The position numbers were made by a program, and so were the translations under genes. A stretch of DNA of 64,000 nt, from assembly GCA_951213105.1 (NCBI GenBank), contig OX578145.1:12282707-12346706 (forward strand). Direction: 5' to 3'. Of the stretch, positions 21,641-31,691 are shown one piece after another (the first letter of the stretch is position 1; the number at the start of each line of letters is the position of its first letter). The notes beneath the pieces are model-generated. The model was not told the origin of the DNA and ran no database searches. It saw only the letters and a list, made by a program, of their open reading frames with translations. Source of the DNA: Amaurobius ferox. Taxonomy: Eukaryota; Arthropoda; Arachnida; Araneae; Amaurobiidae.

Positions 21641-22515
21641 TCAATTACTCGTCATTTTCGCTGATTTAGTGTCATTTTTATCAATTTGGCGACATTTCCG
21701 ATAATTTGGCAACATTTAAAAAGTCGCCAAGTTAGCGACATTCCGTCCAATTGAGCGCCAAAATCTCGCCAAGCGTCATGGATGGAGAAATAAGTTATTC
21801 TTATAGCAGACAAATAACATTGGCGTTCAAATACAAAAGTATTACTCAAAGTATCTTTTCTCATGAAAGAAACGAGCTAGATTCACGAGAATGATGTTAC
21901 TCAATTTATCGCATGATATTACATATAAAAAGTGAACATGTTTCTCAACAGTTAATATATGTTTTTTAATTTATGGGATTTTTTGATAAATTTATTTTAA
22001 AAATGTGCAATATCTCGAGAATGGTTCATGCTAGCGTTCTAAAGTTTATGTCAATCATTTTCCAAGTGAAAATTACATTAGAAATGTCTATTTGCGTAAC
22101 TGTATTGAAGGTTTTGATTTTTTGATGATTTTTTCAAAATTTCACTCGACAATTTAGGAGATTTCTGAACATTCGATTACGTTTAAAAACAATAGGCTTC
22201 CAGTATTTACAGATTGTGATTTTTGTACCAAATTGGTTCGCATCGGTCCATTTGTTCGTCAGTTATCGTCTCCACAGACTCACTGACACACACACAAACA
22301 CACACACACACACACACACACATACTTTAACACACACACACACACACACACACACATACTTTTACACAGACACACACACACACACAGGCATCACCTCAAA
22401 AATGTTTAATTCGTGATCAAAGATGATTGAAACGTACTCTCCCGTCGAAAGCTCGAATTCGAATTTTCGACCCCGTCACAATACTTTCCTTCTACATTAT
22501 GTACATAACGAAAGT
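21640..22515 (+). mobile_element. R2 hairpin-ended repeat copy
   Basis: Left part 21640-21775 repeats GTC-GCCAAATT motifs (TATCAATTTGGCGACATTTC), also found inverted in the tandem Helitrons. It then follows the R2 series as at 14105: GAGAAATAAGTTATTCTTAT, ATCGCATGATATTACATATA, ATCTCGAGAATGGTTCATGC and GAACATTCGATTACGTTTAA. Next is an expanded (CA)n tract at 22287-22388, then CTCGAATTCGAATTTTCGAC and a terminal hairpin (ACTTTCCTTCTACATTATGT..GAAAGT). Confidence 0.75.
22287..22388 (+). repeat. (CA)n microsatellite
   Basis: Three CA blocks interrupted by TACTTTAACA and TACTTTTACACAGA, lying inside R2 at the place where the other R2 copy has only a few CA units. The expansion happened within the element. 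Confidence 0.95.
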
Positions 22516-22640
22516 AAAAAGGAAAAAAAGAAAAAAACACTTACTACTTTTGCTCATAATTATGGTACGTTAAATCTAGAATATTCACAATTTCATATAC
22601 TGAACACTACTCTTTTCTGTTGTCTCAAATAAGGAACGTT
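22516..22640. other. spacer between R2 and R1
   Basis: Short AT-rich spacer. Nothing seen. Confidence 0.5.
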
Positions 22641-23465
22641 TTACTTTCCCAGCAATACATGGCAATGTATGGGGAAAGTATTGGAATCATATCGAAAATC
22701 GCAACTCGAGTTTTTGACGGATCTACACATTTTGACATCTCTAGAATACAAGAAAACCATTTTTAGCGTGACGTCTCTGTGTGTGTGCGTGTGTGTGTGC
22801 CTATCTGTCTGTTTGTCTGTCTGTGCAGATTTTGTATTCATTCTATTAGTTGACCGAATTTTATAAAATTTGATAGGTTAGTCACTTGTGGGCGACTCTG
22901 GTGCTCATTAGTTTTGGGTAGTATTCGGGATAAAAGAATCCACTTTTTTGTGAAATGGCCCGCAAATATTTCCTGTATACACTCTAGCTGAAAAACTAAT
23001 AGATTAAATATTACAAACTTTGGTAGATAAGTCACTCGTTAATTACTCTGGTGCTGATTCGATTCGGAAAGAAAGTACCTGCTTTTCTTTTCAAAATGGC
23101 CCGCAAAAATCGTCAAAATCTAAAATAAAAAACTACGTATGCTAAAAAATATCCATTAAATGCTTGTTTTATACATAATTTTTAACGATTAAAATAATAA
23201 GACCAACCCCATTACACTAGGACCAGCCGTTCTCGAGATATTTTAGTTTTTTCGCATTTTCGCTACACCACTTTTGAAAATAAGCCCAGTTACCAAATGA
23301 GAACAAAAATTGAATTAAAAGTGCAAATTCAGTGTGATTTTAAATAATTATGGATATTATTTTGTGCCATTAAACTCAATTTAATGAATTATTGACGAAA
23401 TAAACAGAACGTGAATATGAGTCTGCAGGGAAAGTCATGTGCTGCCCACAACAGATTTTTTAATA
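22641..23465 (+). mobile_element. R1 hairpin-ended repeat, full-length copy
   Basis: Begins with a hairpin (ACTTTCCCAGCAATACATGG..CAATGTATGGGGAAAGT). Then come CGCAACTCGAGTTTTTGACG, GATCTACACATTTTG, a GTGT/GTCT tract, TTGACCGAATTTTATAAAAT, two blocks of TGGCCCGCAAA..CACTCTAGCTGA, and CGTTCTCGAGATATTTTAG. It ends GTCTGCAGGGAAAGTCATGT. TTTCCC..GCA near the start and TGCAGGGAAAG near the end make short inverted subterminal repeats. No protein is encoded. Other copies are at 7441, 29933, 32485, 36190 and 61766. Confidence 0.75.
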
Positions 23466-24635
23466 TTAACGATACCTAGATATAATTCTAAAAACGTTAT
23501 GGTATTATCAAGCATTTATTCATTTGAGTTTTATCTCCTTCTCTATAATTCTGTGATTAGTATGTTATAAATCATAATCCAAGAGAGAAAAAACTAAAAT
23601 TCCTCTTTACAAAAAACTGGAAAATACTATAATGCTTTGAAAATTAAATGTTGCTAATGTTAATTTCGTTCTATTTGTTTTTATCTGAGACAGCAGAAAA
23701 GTATAGTATTGCATATTTTCTTTATATTTATTCAATTAAAATTCCCCAATTAGGGCTACGAATATTAAATGTTTTGTTGTTGGTTATAAAGTAAGCTATA
23801 GAATATACTGAGGAAGAGAAAAATGAATTTGAAGGCATAGAAATACTTTTTAATATTTTCCTTGCACTTATAATTTAGCTCTGCCAAATTAACAGGTGAA
23901 ATAAATATTTAATGCTTCATGAGTCTTTTGGCGTAGAAATACATGCGATGCGTAAGGACGTGAAAAATGTGAGTACCACTTAAATTATTCTCTCAAACGA
24001 TTTTGGTGGTTTACGATCGTAGAGTTTTAACTTCTTCCAGTTACCTCCAGGCTCTGAACTTACATATTGTCGAAACGAACTTAACATGTACATAATGACT
24101 GATGATTCTCATTCTCATTCAAGCTCTGGTGTGCTGCCGCTGCCGCTGCCGCTACCGCCATTCTACGTTGTTTGCTATTTCAAATTCAACTTGGGCAACG
24201 TCAGCATGTCCATCTGTTTTGCATCATACTTTTAGAGGTAAGTGATATTATGAATACATATTACTCAGCATTTCTTAAAAAAATTGGCATTTAGGAGGTT
24301 GGTTGTTTAATGGGTAATCCATACACAGAGGTTAAGAGGCCAAAGAAAGCATTTATTTTAACTGATAAAAAATCTTGGACATGCGCGCTTTGTTTTTCAT
24401 GAACTATCATATTTATGTCGGGATCTTTTATTTCTAATCCCCAGTTTGTTTTTTAATTCGGCTTTTTTGGTAGGAATTTACCAACTGAGTTTCTAGGTTG
24501 CTGTGTTACAATGTAAAATGCTGCCTCCTATTCTACTTTATTTCTTACTTTCAGAAATACTTTTTTTTTATTTGTAATTAAAACTGCTTCAACGTTTTGT
24601 ACTTATCGTGCACCCCCCACAAATATTTAGTTTTT
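23466..24635. other. unassigned AT-rich DNA before the SINE array
   Basis: No coding signal. It holds a short GCC-GCT run at 24135-24160, and at 24321-24367 a 47-base segment that recurs at 26430-26476 on the far side of the SINE array. Confidence 0.5.
24321..24367 (+). repeat. direct repeat flanking the SINE array, left copy
   Basis: ATACACAGAGGTTAAGAGGC followed by CAAAGAAAGCATTTATTTTA. It aligns without gaps with 26430-26476, with several mismatches. Confidence 0.6.
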
Positions 24636-24647
24636 CCTTCTAATGTG
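24636..24647 (+). repeat. SINE array target repeat 1
   Basis: CCTTCTAATGTG, the first of five identical copies (also 25041, 25339, 25635, 26031) that bracket every unit of the SINE array. Confidence 0.9.
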
Positions 24648-25038
24648 TTGTTGTTGTTGTTGTTGAGACCCAGACCGTCCGACCTACCAGAAAGGTGTAA
24701 GGTAACTGTTTGGACGGCCGGGAAGTGCCACCCAATTTAGACCGGAACCCAGTGGGGGAAGCATCCACAGGGACCGTACCCTCCTTCCCTTACCACCAAC
24801 CTGTCGGAAGGACTTACGTACCCACATGTTTGACGTGATCGTACTCCGCATGAACACGGCGGCAGTTGTGGCAGCGTGCAAATCCAGCGCGCAAACCACG
24901 GGCTACCGCGTCCGAAATGTGCCAACAGCACGCGGAGTTCTCAGGTGGTCACCCACCCAAGTACTAACCGCGCCCGATGCTGCTTGACTTCGGTGATCTA
25001 ACGAGAACCTGTGTTTTCAGCACGGTAGGGCCGTTGGC
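24648..25038 (-). mobile_element. SINE-A with 5S rRNA head, array unit A
   Basis: Read on the minus strand: 118 bp of 5S rRNA sequence (25038-24921), then the SINE-A body and a tail GGTCGGACGGTCTGGGTCTC ending in (AAC)n. Body landmarks are TTTGCGCGCTGGATTTGCAC, GAGTACGATCACGTCAAAC, AGGTTGGTGGTAAGG, GTCCCTGTGGATGC and CACTGGGTTCCGGTC. A SINE with a 5S-derived internal promoter belongs to the SINE3 class. The 5S head would supply the RNA polymerase III promoter, and the body and tail would be recognised by a partner LINE, which is not in this window. Confidence 0.85.
24921..25038 (-). rRNA. 5S rRNA-derived SINE head, unit A
   Basis: Minus strand begins GCCAACGGCCCTACCGTGC and ends CGCGTGCTGTTGGC, so the 5' and 3' ends can pair as in 5S rRNA. 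The internal promoter elements are visible: AAGTCAAGCAGCATCGG (box A), and GGTTAGTACTTGGGTGGGTG with ACCACCTG (box C). The length of 118 is close to the usual 120. Substitutions include CTCGTTAGATC where CTCGTCCGATC is common. It runs straight into SINE body with no terminator, so it is a SINE head and not a 5S gene. Confidence 0.8.
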
Positions 25039-25052
25039 CTCCTTCTAATGTG

Positions 25053-25338
25053 TTGTTGTTGTTGAGACCCAGACCGTCCGACCTACCAGAAAGGTGTAAG
25101 GTAACTGTATGAACTGCCGGAAAGTGCCACCCAATTTAGACCGGAACCCAGTGGGGGAGGCATCCACAGGGGCCGTACCCTCCTTCCCCTACCACCAACC
25201 TCTCGGAAGGACTTACGGACCCACATGTTTAACGTGATCGTACTCCGCATGAACACGGCGGCATTTGTGGTAGCGTGCAAATCTAGCGCGCAAACCACGG
25301 GGATACCGCACCCGAGATGGCCAACAGCACGCGGTGTT
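25053..25338 (-). mobile_element. SINE-A array unit B, 5S head truncated
   Basis: Same body and tail as unit A, but only about 20 bases of the 3' end of the 5S head remain (GGAACACCGCGTGCTGTTGG) before the target repeat CCTTCTAATGTG at 25339. The tail (AAC)n is shorter than in unit A. Nearly identical to unit C, including the truncation point. Confidence 0.85.
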
Positions 25339-25350
25339 CCTTCTAATGTG

Positions 25351-25634
25351 TTGTTGTTGAGACCCAGACCGTCCGACCTACCAGAAAGGTGAAAGGTAAC
25401 TGTATGAACTGCCGGAAAGTGCCACCCAATTTAGACCGGAACCCAGTGGGGGAGGCATCCACAGGGACCGTACCCTCCTTCCCCTACCACCAACCTCTCG
25501 GAAGGACTTACGGACCCACATGTTTAACGTGATCGTACTCCGCATGAACACGGCGGCATTTTGTGGTAGCGTGCAAATCTAGCGCGCAAATCACGGGGAT
25601 ACCGCACCCGAGATGGCCAACAGCACGCGGTGTT
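25351..25634 (-). mobile_element. SINE-A array unit C, 5S head truncated
   Basis: Body, tail and truncation point as in unit B (GGAACACCGCGTGCTGTTGG next to the target repeat). It differs from B by a few substitutions and an extra T near 25562. The identical truncation points to duplication of one truncated copy and not to two separate insertions. Confidence 0.85.
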
Positions 25635-25646
25635 CCTTCTAATGTG

Positions 25647-26030
25647 TTGTTGTTGAGACCCAGACCGTCCGACCTACCAGAAAGGTGTAAGGTAACTGTA
25701 TGGACGGCCGGGAAGTGCCACCCAATTTAGACCGGAACCCAGTGGGGGAGGCATCCACAGGGACCGTACCCTCCTTCCCCTACCACCAACCTCTCGGAAG
25801 GACTTACGGACCCACATGTTTAACGTGATCGTACTCCGCATGAACACGGCGGCATTTGTGGTAGCGTGCAAATCTAGCGCGCAAACCACGGGGATACCGC
25901 ACCCGAGATGGCCAACAGCACGCGGTGTTCCGAGGTGGTCACCCACCAAGTACTAACCGCGCCCGATGCTGCTTGACTTCGGTGATCTAACGAGAACCGG
26001 TGTTTTCAGCACGGTACGGCCGTTGGCCCT
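25647..26030 (-). mobile_element. SINE-A with 5S rRNA head, array unit D
   Basis: Complete unit: 5S head 26027-25911, body, then tail at 25647. The body matches units B and C (TAGATTTGCAC, CACGTTAAACATGTGGGTCC) more closely than unit A. The target repeat follows at 26031, completing the set of five. Confidence 0.85.
25911..26027 (-). rRNA. 5S rRNA-derived SINE head, unit D
   Basis: Minus strand GCCAACGGCCGTACCGTGCT to CCGCGTGCTGTTGGC. Box A AAGTCAAGCAGCATCGG is intact. Box C reads GTACTTGGTGGGTGACC, one base shorter than in unit A. It has no T-run terminator after the 3' end and continues into the SINE body. Confidence 0.8.
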
Positions 26031-26042
26031 CCTTCTAATGTG

Positions 26043-26675
26043 TGTTACACCACAGGCAGATTTTATTCATTATTTCTTGTCTCTCTTATAAAGACATTTG
26101 CTTTTTATATACCCTTTCACTGATCCCAGACCACCAAAACTAAAATCTAGTTTTTCTGCTGCAGCCAGTGTTTGAATAAACAAAGTCACTATTGCTTCAT
26201 ACTTTATTACTTAACACAAGATGTTTGAGAGAAAAAAGGGAGATCGGTGATTTTGCAGAAATTTATATCAGGTAGATCTTATCTTTCTCTGTGTGTGCTT
26301 TATTTTAAAAGTTTGGAGATTTTGTTCTTCACCAGTATTAAGTCCAAATCTCAAACGTGACACAACTCCAACTGGTGATTCCAAACGCGGGAGAAATCAC
26401 ATCCTATCGGCCAAGTACAAAGCACACATATACACAAATCTTATGAGGCCAAAGAATATATTTATTTTAACTGATAGTATATGTGGTGATAAAAATTAAT
26501 AGAGAAGGTGGTCATGCACCAAAACGTGGCGTAATTTTAATATTATATTTATTATCCTTGTAGTGGGACCTTGTAAGGTGATCGTGAATTTTAAATAGTA
26601 ATCGCCGATGTGATAACTCGCCATTCTGTTTTGCCCCTTTTATCTGAAAATAAATTGATTAACATAATCATTTAC
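26043..26675. other. unassigned AT-rich DNA after the SINE array
   Basis: No gene seen. It contains the right copy of the 47-base direct repeat (26430-26476). Confidence 0.5.
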
Positions 26676-26743
26676 ACTTAGCACAATGAATTCTTGTAGG
26701 TCGGACGGTCTAGGTCTCAACAGCAACAACTTAGCACAATGAA
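26676..26743 (+). mobile_element. very short SINE-A tail insertion with perfect 15-bp target duplication
   Basis: ACTTAGCACAATGAA occurs at 26676-26690 and again at 26729-26743. Between them are 38 bases containing GTAGGTCGGACGGTCTAGGT and CTCAACAGCAACA, the extreme 3' end of SINE-A. The perfect target duplication shows that this is a genuine, strongly 5'-truncated retrotransposition and not a decayed long copy. Confidence 0.9.
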
Positions 26744-28078
26744 GAGACATGAATTTGCTCAAATTAAAATTTTATTAAGTATATTACTTATGTTAAATAC
26801 TTGATGATTAAATTTACCATTATTATTCGATATCTACAAATTATTAATTACTAATAATTACAGAGTATGATCTGACGTATTGAGGGTGTGACACAGTGGT
26901 AACTTGCGTTACTGACTTATAGTCAGATTTATGCTACTTCCTCATTAATGTCAGATTTATGCTATTTTCCTTTTGTGAGCATCATTATGCATAGTCTCGT
27001 TGTACAGACAAACTGAAATTTTAACACTGAACTTCGCTGCAACTGGATGACATTTTAGACAAGAACGTCATACTGCAGAATGTATCAAACTCCACTGAAT
27101 CACAAGCTCTAACTTGAACTCGATTCAAAGTCTCAAATTGAACTGATTCTCTTTCATCCGTAGCACGGAGGTAATCTTTGAACTCTTACTGGCCCCCATT
27201 AGTTCTTCTTCATATTTATGCCCATTGGCTCACAGGCATCTGGGAGGAGCCTAGGCCGAGCTTATATTGGAGACTTCGTGGAGCCCATGGCGTTAACGGA
27301 ATCCATGGTCCTTACGTACAGTGATGTCATTATTTGTTAACTTGATCATAAATTATTGACCGTCCCATAATAAAAATTGGCACTTTATTGTCTGCGTCTT
27401 GTGCCATTTTGTCACTTTGCTATTTTTACATCCTGTAACACTTTTTAAGCCCACTGTATCACAGTATACAACCTCCTCAGTTAACAGAATCAAACAAAAG
27501 TCGGCGTTTCTTGTACCTCAAACAGACGGTAAAAACACATAAATAGACGCATGGCGGTCATATTCACCGAGATATTCTATTTTTTCAAAATACCGCACGC
27601 TATCCAAACCAGCACATGGAAAATTTTAATAATACCTAGTTACGAGCGAGAATCGTATAGCTGGTGCTGACTTCCTCTGCAACTCGTACTGCTATTTTCG
27701 AGCTCCTGGTCTAAGCATCCAGGTGTTCTAATTGACGATCAGAATCTAGTAGCGCAAACCCGGAGTGAGTAAAACGAGTGTCACTAAAATAAAATTTTGA
27801 ACACCGATTTGAGAATCGACCTGCCGCAACATTGATTCAATCCTACTTGTAGAATCCGCAAACTGTCTGGGCAGATCGTGATGGGTCTGTCCAACCGAAG
27901 TGCTAATAGACTGTTAGTCAACAGGAAACTAATAATATAAAGCAAATTGAAAAAACGATAACTAACAGGTTATCAGGTTTTCATATATGGTGAAATTACA
28001 TATATACAAGGTTCACTGTAATAGAATAGTTAAATTATACTCTAACAATAATGAGACTGATTACAATAATGAGACTGG
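26744..28078. other. unassigned DNA
   Basis: No repeats matched and no long frame. The parts 27170-27300 and 27640-27900 are less AT-rich and could contain regulatory or transposon sequence, but I see no specific signal. Confidence 0.45.
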
Positions 28079-28880
28079 CCTGTATAAATAAAATTGAAAA
28101 TCTGTCAGGCTGTCTGCTTGCTTGTTTGTCTGTCTCATCATTACGGGACAACTGAATTCCATGAAGTTTTGTGGGTAAACCTGTCATAGTCACACTAAAA
28201 ATTTGGTCCATGTTTTGAGTTTTGAGAATCAGAGGTTGTTGAGATATTCATTTAAAAAACGCACAATTAAACTTCCATTGTAATAGCATTATGCAGACGA
28301 TATTTCTCCCCACATTTATTTGAGCAAATATATCATGTTGCTGAGAGAAATTAATCGTGTTTATATATCAGACGGTTTTTGATTTGCGATTTGAATTGTT
28401 TTACGATTTAAATAATAAAGAAATGGATATAAATATGAATTTTATAAATGAATGGTAATGCATTTTTGACTAGATTATATAAATTATGGCCTTTGGATTC
28501 AAATATTACGATAATTATTAATGTTTTCTAATTCTTTTGTTATATGTTTTATTTTGACAAATATTTATCAAATTATATTGTCTTTAGCCAATTATTGAAA
28601 CAAAATAAAAATTGTGCGGGTATATCTTCTAATACCATTTTAGCGCTCTTTAACCTGTGAAGATAATTTTGTATGGCGAGAACATGCATGGCGAGATTCT
28701 TATACCTCATTTTAGGAGAAATAAATTAAGTACTTTAATATAATGTTTTGAAAAACAATGCTATTTAGAATACTACAGGAATCTGCATATAATTGTGAAT
28801 ATAATCGTGAATTTGCACATAATTGTGAATTTGCATATAATTGTGAATATAATTGTGAATTTACATATAGTTTCTTTATA
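28079..28880 (+). mobile_element. Helitron, 5' part
   Basis: Starts TGTATAAATAAAATTGAAAA with GTCT repeats, then CTCATCATTACGGGACAACT and a diverged target-like GAATTCCATGAAGTTTTGTG. It goes on through the Helitron body (TTGTTGAGATATTCATTTAA, ATATATCATGTTGCTGAGAG, GTATATCTTCTAATACCATT, AGATTCTTATACCTCATTTT) as in 50058-51529. It stops at TTCTTTATATTAC, just short of the 3' hairpin, where another element begins. A matching 3' hairpin end lies at 33788-33826. Confidence 0.6.
28786..28866 (+). repeat. short tandem repeat in Helitron body
   Basis: Alternating units of the type TTGCATATAATTGTGAAT and ATAATTGTGAAT, five or six in all. The other Helitron copies have one such unit (TTTGCACATGACTGCGAAC). 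Confidence 0.75.
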
Positions 28881-29340
28881 TTACTAGGGGACTCTGCCCC
28901 CTGCTCGTTTCGCTCGCTCATACTTTTCCTATTCGCTGCGCTCGCAGAGCTCACTTCATATCTATCTTTCCTAAAAATTCTACTTTCAAAAATCTCTTTT
29001 CTATCCCTGCCTATTTTCCGCAGGAGGGAAAAGCAAGGATTTTTCTTATCCCGGGGAATCCCAAATCTGAAGTCCTTGATCATGAGATCGCTTCGCGTGC
29101 TATTTCATGCCAAACTAAAGTTTAAATCAATGAATGGTTTATTTCATCTTTTTTCCCTATTATTTCTCTATAAATGCACCAAATTTCATATTTTTGTATG
29201 CTGCAGTTTTTACGGTACGAGACAGAGAAATCGCTAGACGTGCCGATACGAAAAAAAAAGTTCACTTCAGAAGTGCATAAAAAGTAAAATATCTCAAAAA
29301 CTACATCCAAATTAAAAAAGGGGCTACGTCCTACAAAAAT
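28881..29340. mobile_element. GC-hairpin-started insertion with R3 segment
   Basis: Begins AGGGGACTCTGCCCCCTGCT (a GGGG..CCCC hairpin) followed by CGTTTCGCTCGCTC and CGCTGCGCTCGCAGAGC, strongly unlike the AT-rich flanks. The part 29122-29270 is an R3 copy on the minus strand. A frame of 159 codons from 28758 crosses both the Helitron and this insertion, so it is not a gene. The element class is unknown. Confidence 0.45.
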
Positions 29341-29477
29341 TCACTCATGAAGACACCTACCTGCAAAAATTCGTGGACTTGCTATTGTTAGTCTATCCAG
29401 GACGCGAACTCGCAGCTCAAATATTTTGTCTTCGAATTTGACATTAAATATTTCTTAAACCACATTATATATCAAAC
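29341..29477. other. short spacer
   Basis: Unmatched sequence between the GC-hairpin insertion and the 4.3 kb palindrome. Confidence 0.4.
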
Positions 29478-29932
29478 AAGAAAGATCAATCATGCATAAG
29501 CATTGATTATGAAACACTTTCCAACTGAAATGTAATTTCATTTAAAAATTTCTAAAATGTGATTCATTCAGTGGTAATATCTTTTACATTATCACAGTAC
29601 TACAGTAATTTATTATACTTAAATATTTAAAACTGTATCGAAATATAAATCATCTGATTCTTTATGAAAAAGCAATGAATATTTCATTCATATAACTTGT
29701 ATTCCAGACTCCAGAGCTAAATAATTTTGTGTGAAAAAAATTCAGCAATTCTTATGTAATTCATCTTACAATCGCTTGAGATATTTGCATTCTGCATATG
29801 TTAAAATTAGGCTTCCTTGAAGAAATAATAAAAGTTTAGGGATCATTTAAAATCACAACTATTGTAATTGCATAGGCACGGAATATAGATACACAGATAA
29901 TACACAGATAATATATATGTGTATGTGTATGT

Positions 29933-30770
29933 ACTCAAAGTATTGGAATCGTGCCGAAGATCGGAACTCGAATTTTCAAAGTATCTACACGTTTTGGGAC
30001 TTCTAGAACACGAAAAAACTACTTTTAGGAAGACGTCTGTGTGTGTAAGGGTGTATCTGTGTATGTTTCTGTGTGTCTGTGTGGATATTACATCCACTCT
30101 AATTGAAAAACTAATGGACCGAATTTCATACAATTTGGTAGGTATGTTTTTTGTGGGAAATCCTGATGTTCATTAGATTATAGTACGATTCGTAATAAAA
30201 GAATCTGCCTTCTTTGCGAAATGGCCGCAGAAATTGCCTTTATCCACTCTAGCTAAAAACTAATGAACCAAATTTAACAAAATTTGGAGTATAATATTTC
30301 AATAATAAGTGATTTATATACCAAATTTAGCAAAATTTTGTATATAAATCACTTGTAGGTTATTCTACTACGATTCGGGAAAAAAGAACGGGCTATTTTT
30401 GCGAAATGGCCAGCAAAAATCGTTATATATAAAAATAAAAGACTACGTGTGCTCAATTATATCAATTAAATTCCTATTTTATATGTGATTTTTGACAACA
30501 AAAAGAATAAGACTAACCCCATTACTCTAGGACTAGCCGTTCTTGAGATATTCTAGTTTTTTCGCGTTTTCGCTACGCCACCTTTGACAATAAGTCCAGC
30601 TATCAAATGAGAACCAAATTTAAGTTTAACGTGTAAATTCAATGTCATTTAAAATACTTATGTTGTGCAGATAAACTCAAATTATCATTGAATAAATAAA
30701 GAGAACGAATATGAGTCTGCAGGGAAAGACATGTGCTGTCCACATCAGAATTTTTAACAATATTACACCA
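29933..30770 (+). mobile_element. R1 copy in the left palindrome arm
   Basis: TACTCAAAGTATTGGAATCG starts the similarity. R1 landmarks then follow (ATCGGAACTCGAATTTTC, GTGTGTCTG tract, CTAATGGACCGAATTTCATA, CGTTCTTGAGATATTCTAG), ending GTCTGCAGGGAAAGACATGT. The R1 terminal hairpin is replaced by GTGTATGT repeats. Confidence 0.65.
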
Positions 30771-31457
30771 ATGATTTATAGAAGTGAACGGGGATTATTT
30801 TCAGGCCATTTCGAAAAAAATGTATGATCTATATTTAAAGATCCATCAAATTTTTGTCGAATAAAATGTTCAACAAATGTAAGCTGTGTACCAAATTTTA
30901 ACTCTCTAGGACGTAGGAAAGTGCATTTAAAATGCCATCAATTAAATTTATCATGAAGAGTTATATAAAATTTAAAAAAAAATGAAAAATAGTTATCTAC
31001 CAAATTTATTTTAAAATATGAAGCCACTCCCATATGCAAAACGTTTAAACGAATGGAGAGATATTTATTATATAATATCTCTCTCTTTTCTTTCTGGAAG
31101 ATATCCCAAAGTCAGAATTTAATTGAATTTGTTTTTTTCCCTATATTAAATAATTTTTTTAATTAAAAAACTACTTAACATATTTTACTGAATTTTTTTT
31201 TATATATTCTATGGGATAATGTGAATATTTCCTAAAAATTTCGAAGCAATTCGTGAATTTTAAATTTACTTAAAAAATGTTTGAAAAATTAGGTCCCATA
31301 GGGTTCAATGTATTTCATTTTTTCAACCCGGGTTCAATAAAAAACTAATTGGGTGATATTATTTATTTATATTCCCATAGGTCCTACAGACCGTCTGAAC
31401 AACATACTAAAATTTCATTTTGATAAACTCATTTTTACGGCAGTTATCGTGCTAACG

Positions 31458-31458
<1 letters not shown>

Positions 31459-31494
<36 letters not shown>
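31459..31494 (+). repeat. (GACA)n microsatellite at palindrome centre, left
   Basis: Nine GACA units just inside the left arm terminus. The mirror tract at 31739-31778 is an interrupted (GTCT)n. Confidence 0.9.
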
Positions 31495-31495
<1 letters not shown>

Positions 31496-31545
31496 ATGAA
31501 CAAAGTCATAAACACTTTTCAACTTTGTTGTAAAGTGTTAAAAAC

Positions 31546-31691
31546 GGTTTTTTTCAGCGTATTTTCCAAAGCTTTTTCTACAAGTGTATCAAATTTCATA
31601 TTCTTATATGCAACAGTTTTATCGATACGAAGCAAAGAATCTCGATGAACGAGAAATTTGTCAAACAGCCGTGGCGGCGTCAGCTATTATT
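31546..31691. repeat. palindrome spacer with R3 sequence
   Basis: The 146-base centre is not palindromic. It contains TATCAAATTTCATATTCTTA and ATCGATACGAAGCAAAGAAT, which match R3 on the minus strand, and AGCCGTGGCGGCGTCAGC, similar to sequence near 43345. Confidence 0.6.

Noticed and set aside
22216..22416. Histidine/threonine repeat protein
   Set aside because: Translation of a (CA)n microsatellite within R2.
24921..26027. Two functional 5S rRNA genes
   Set aside because: Both 5S sequences run directly into a SINE body without a T-run terminator and carry substitutions. They are SINE heads.
24660..26030. CRISPR-like array because of regular repeats
   Set aside because: Units are about 285-390 bp SINEs with short target repeats, there are no unique spacers, and the sequence is eukaryotic.
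28758..29237. 159-codon frame, the longest in the window
   Set aside because: It spans the Helitron tandem repeat, the GC-hairpin insertion and R3, and has no domain. It is a chance frame across several elements.
29843..30176. Similar 85-96 codon frames at 2745, 29919, 33151, 22669, 36687 and 62361
   Set aside because: They recur because they lie in copies of R1, occur on both strands and run through CA/GT microsatellites. Conservation is of the repeat and not of a protein.
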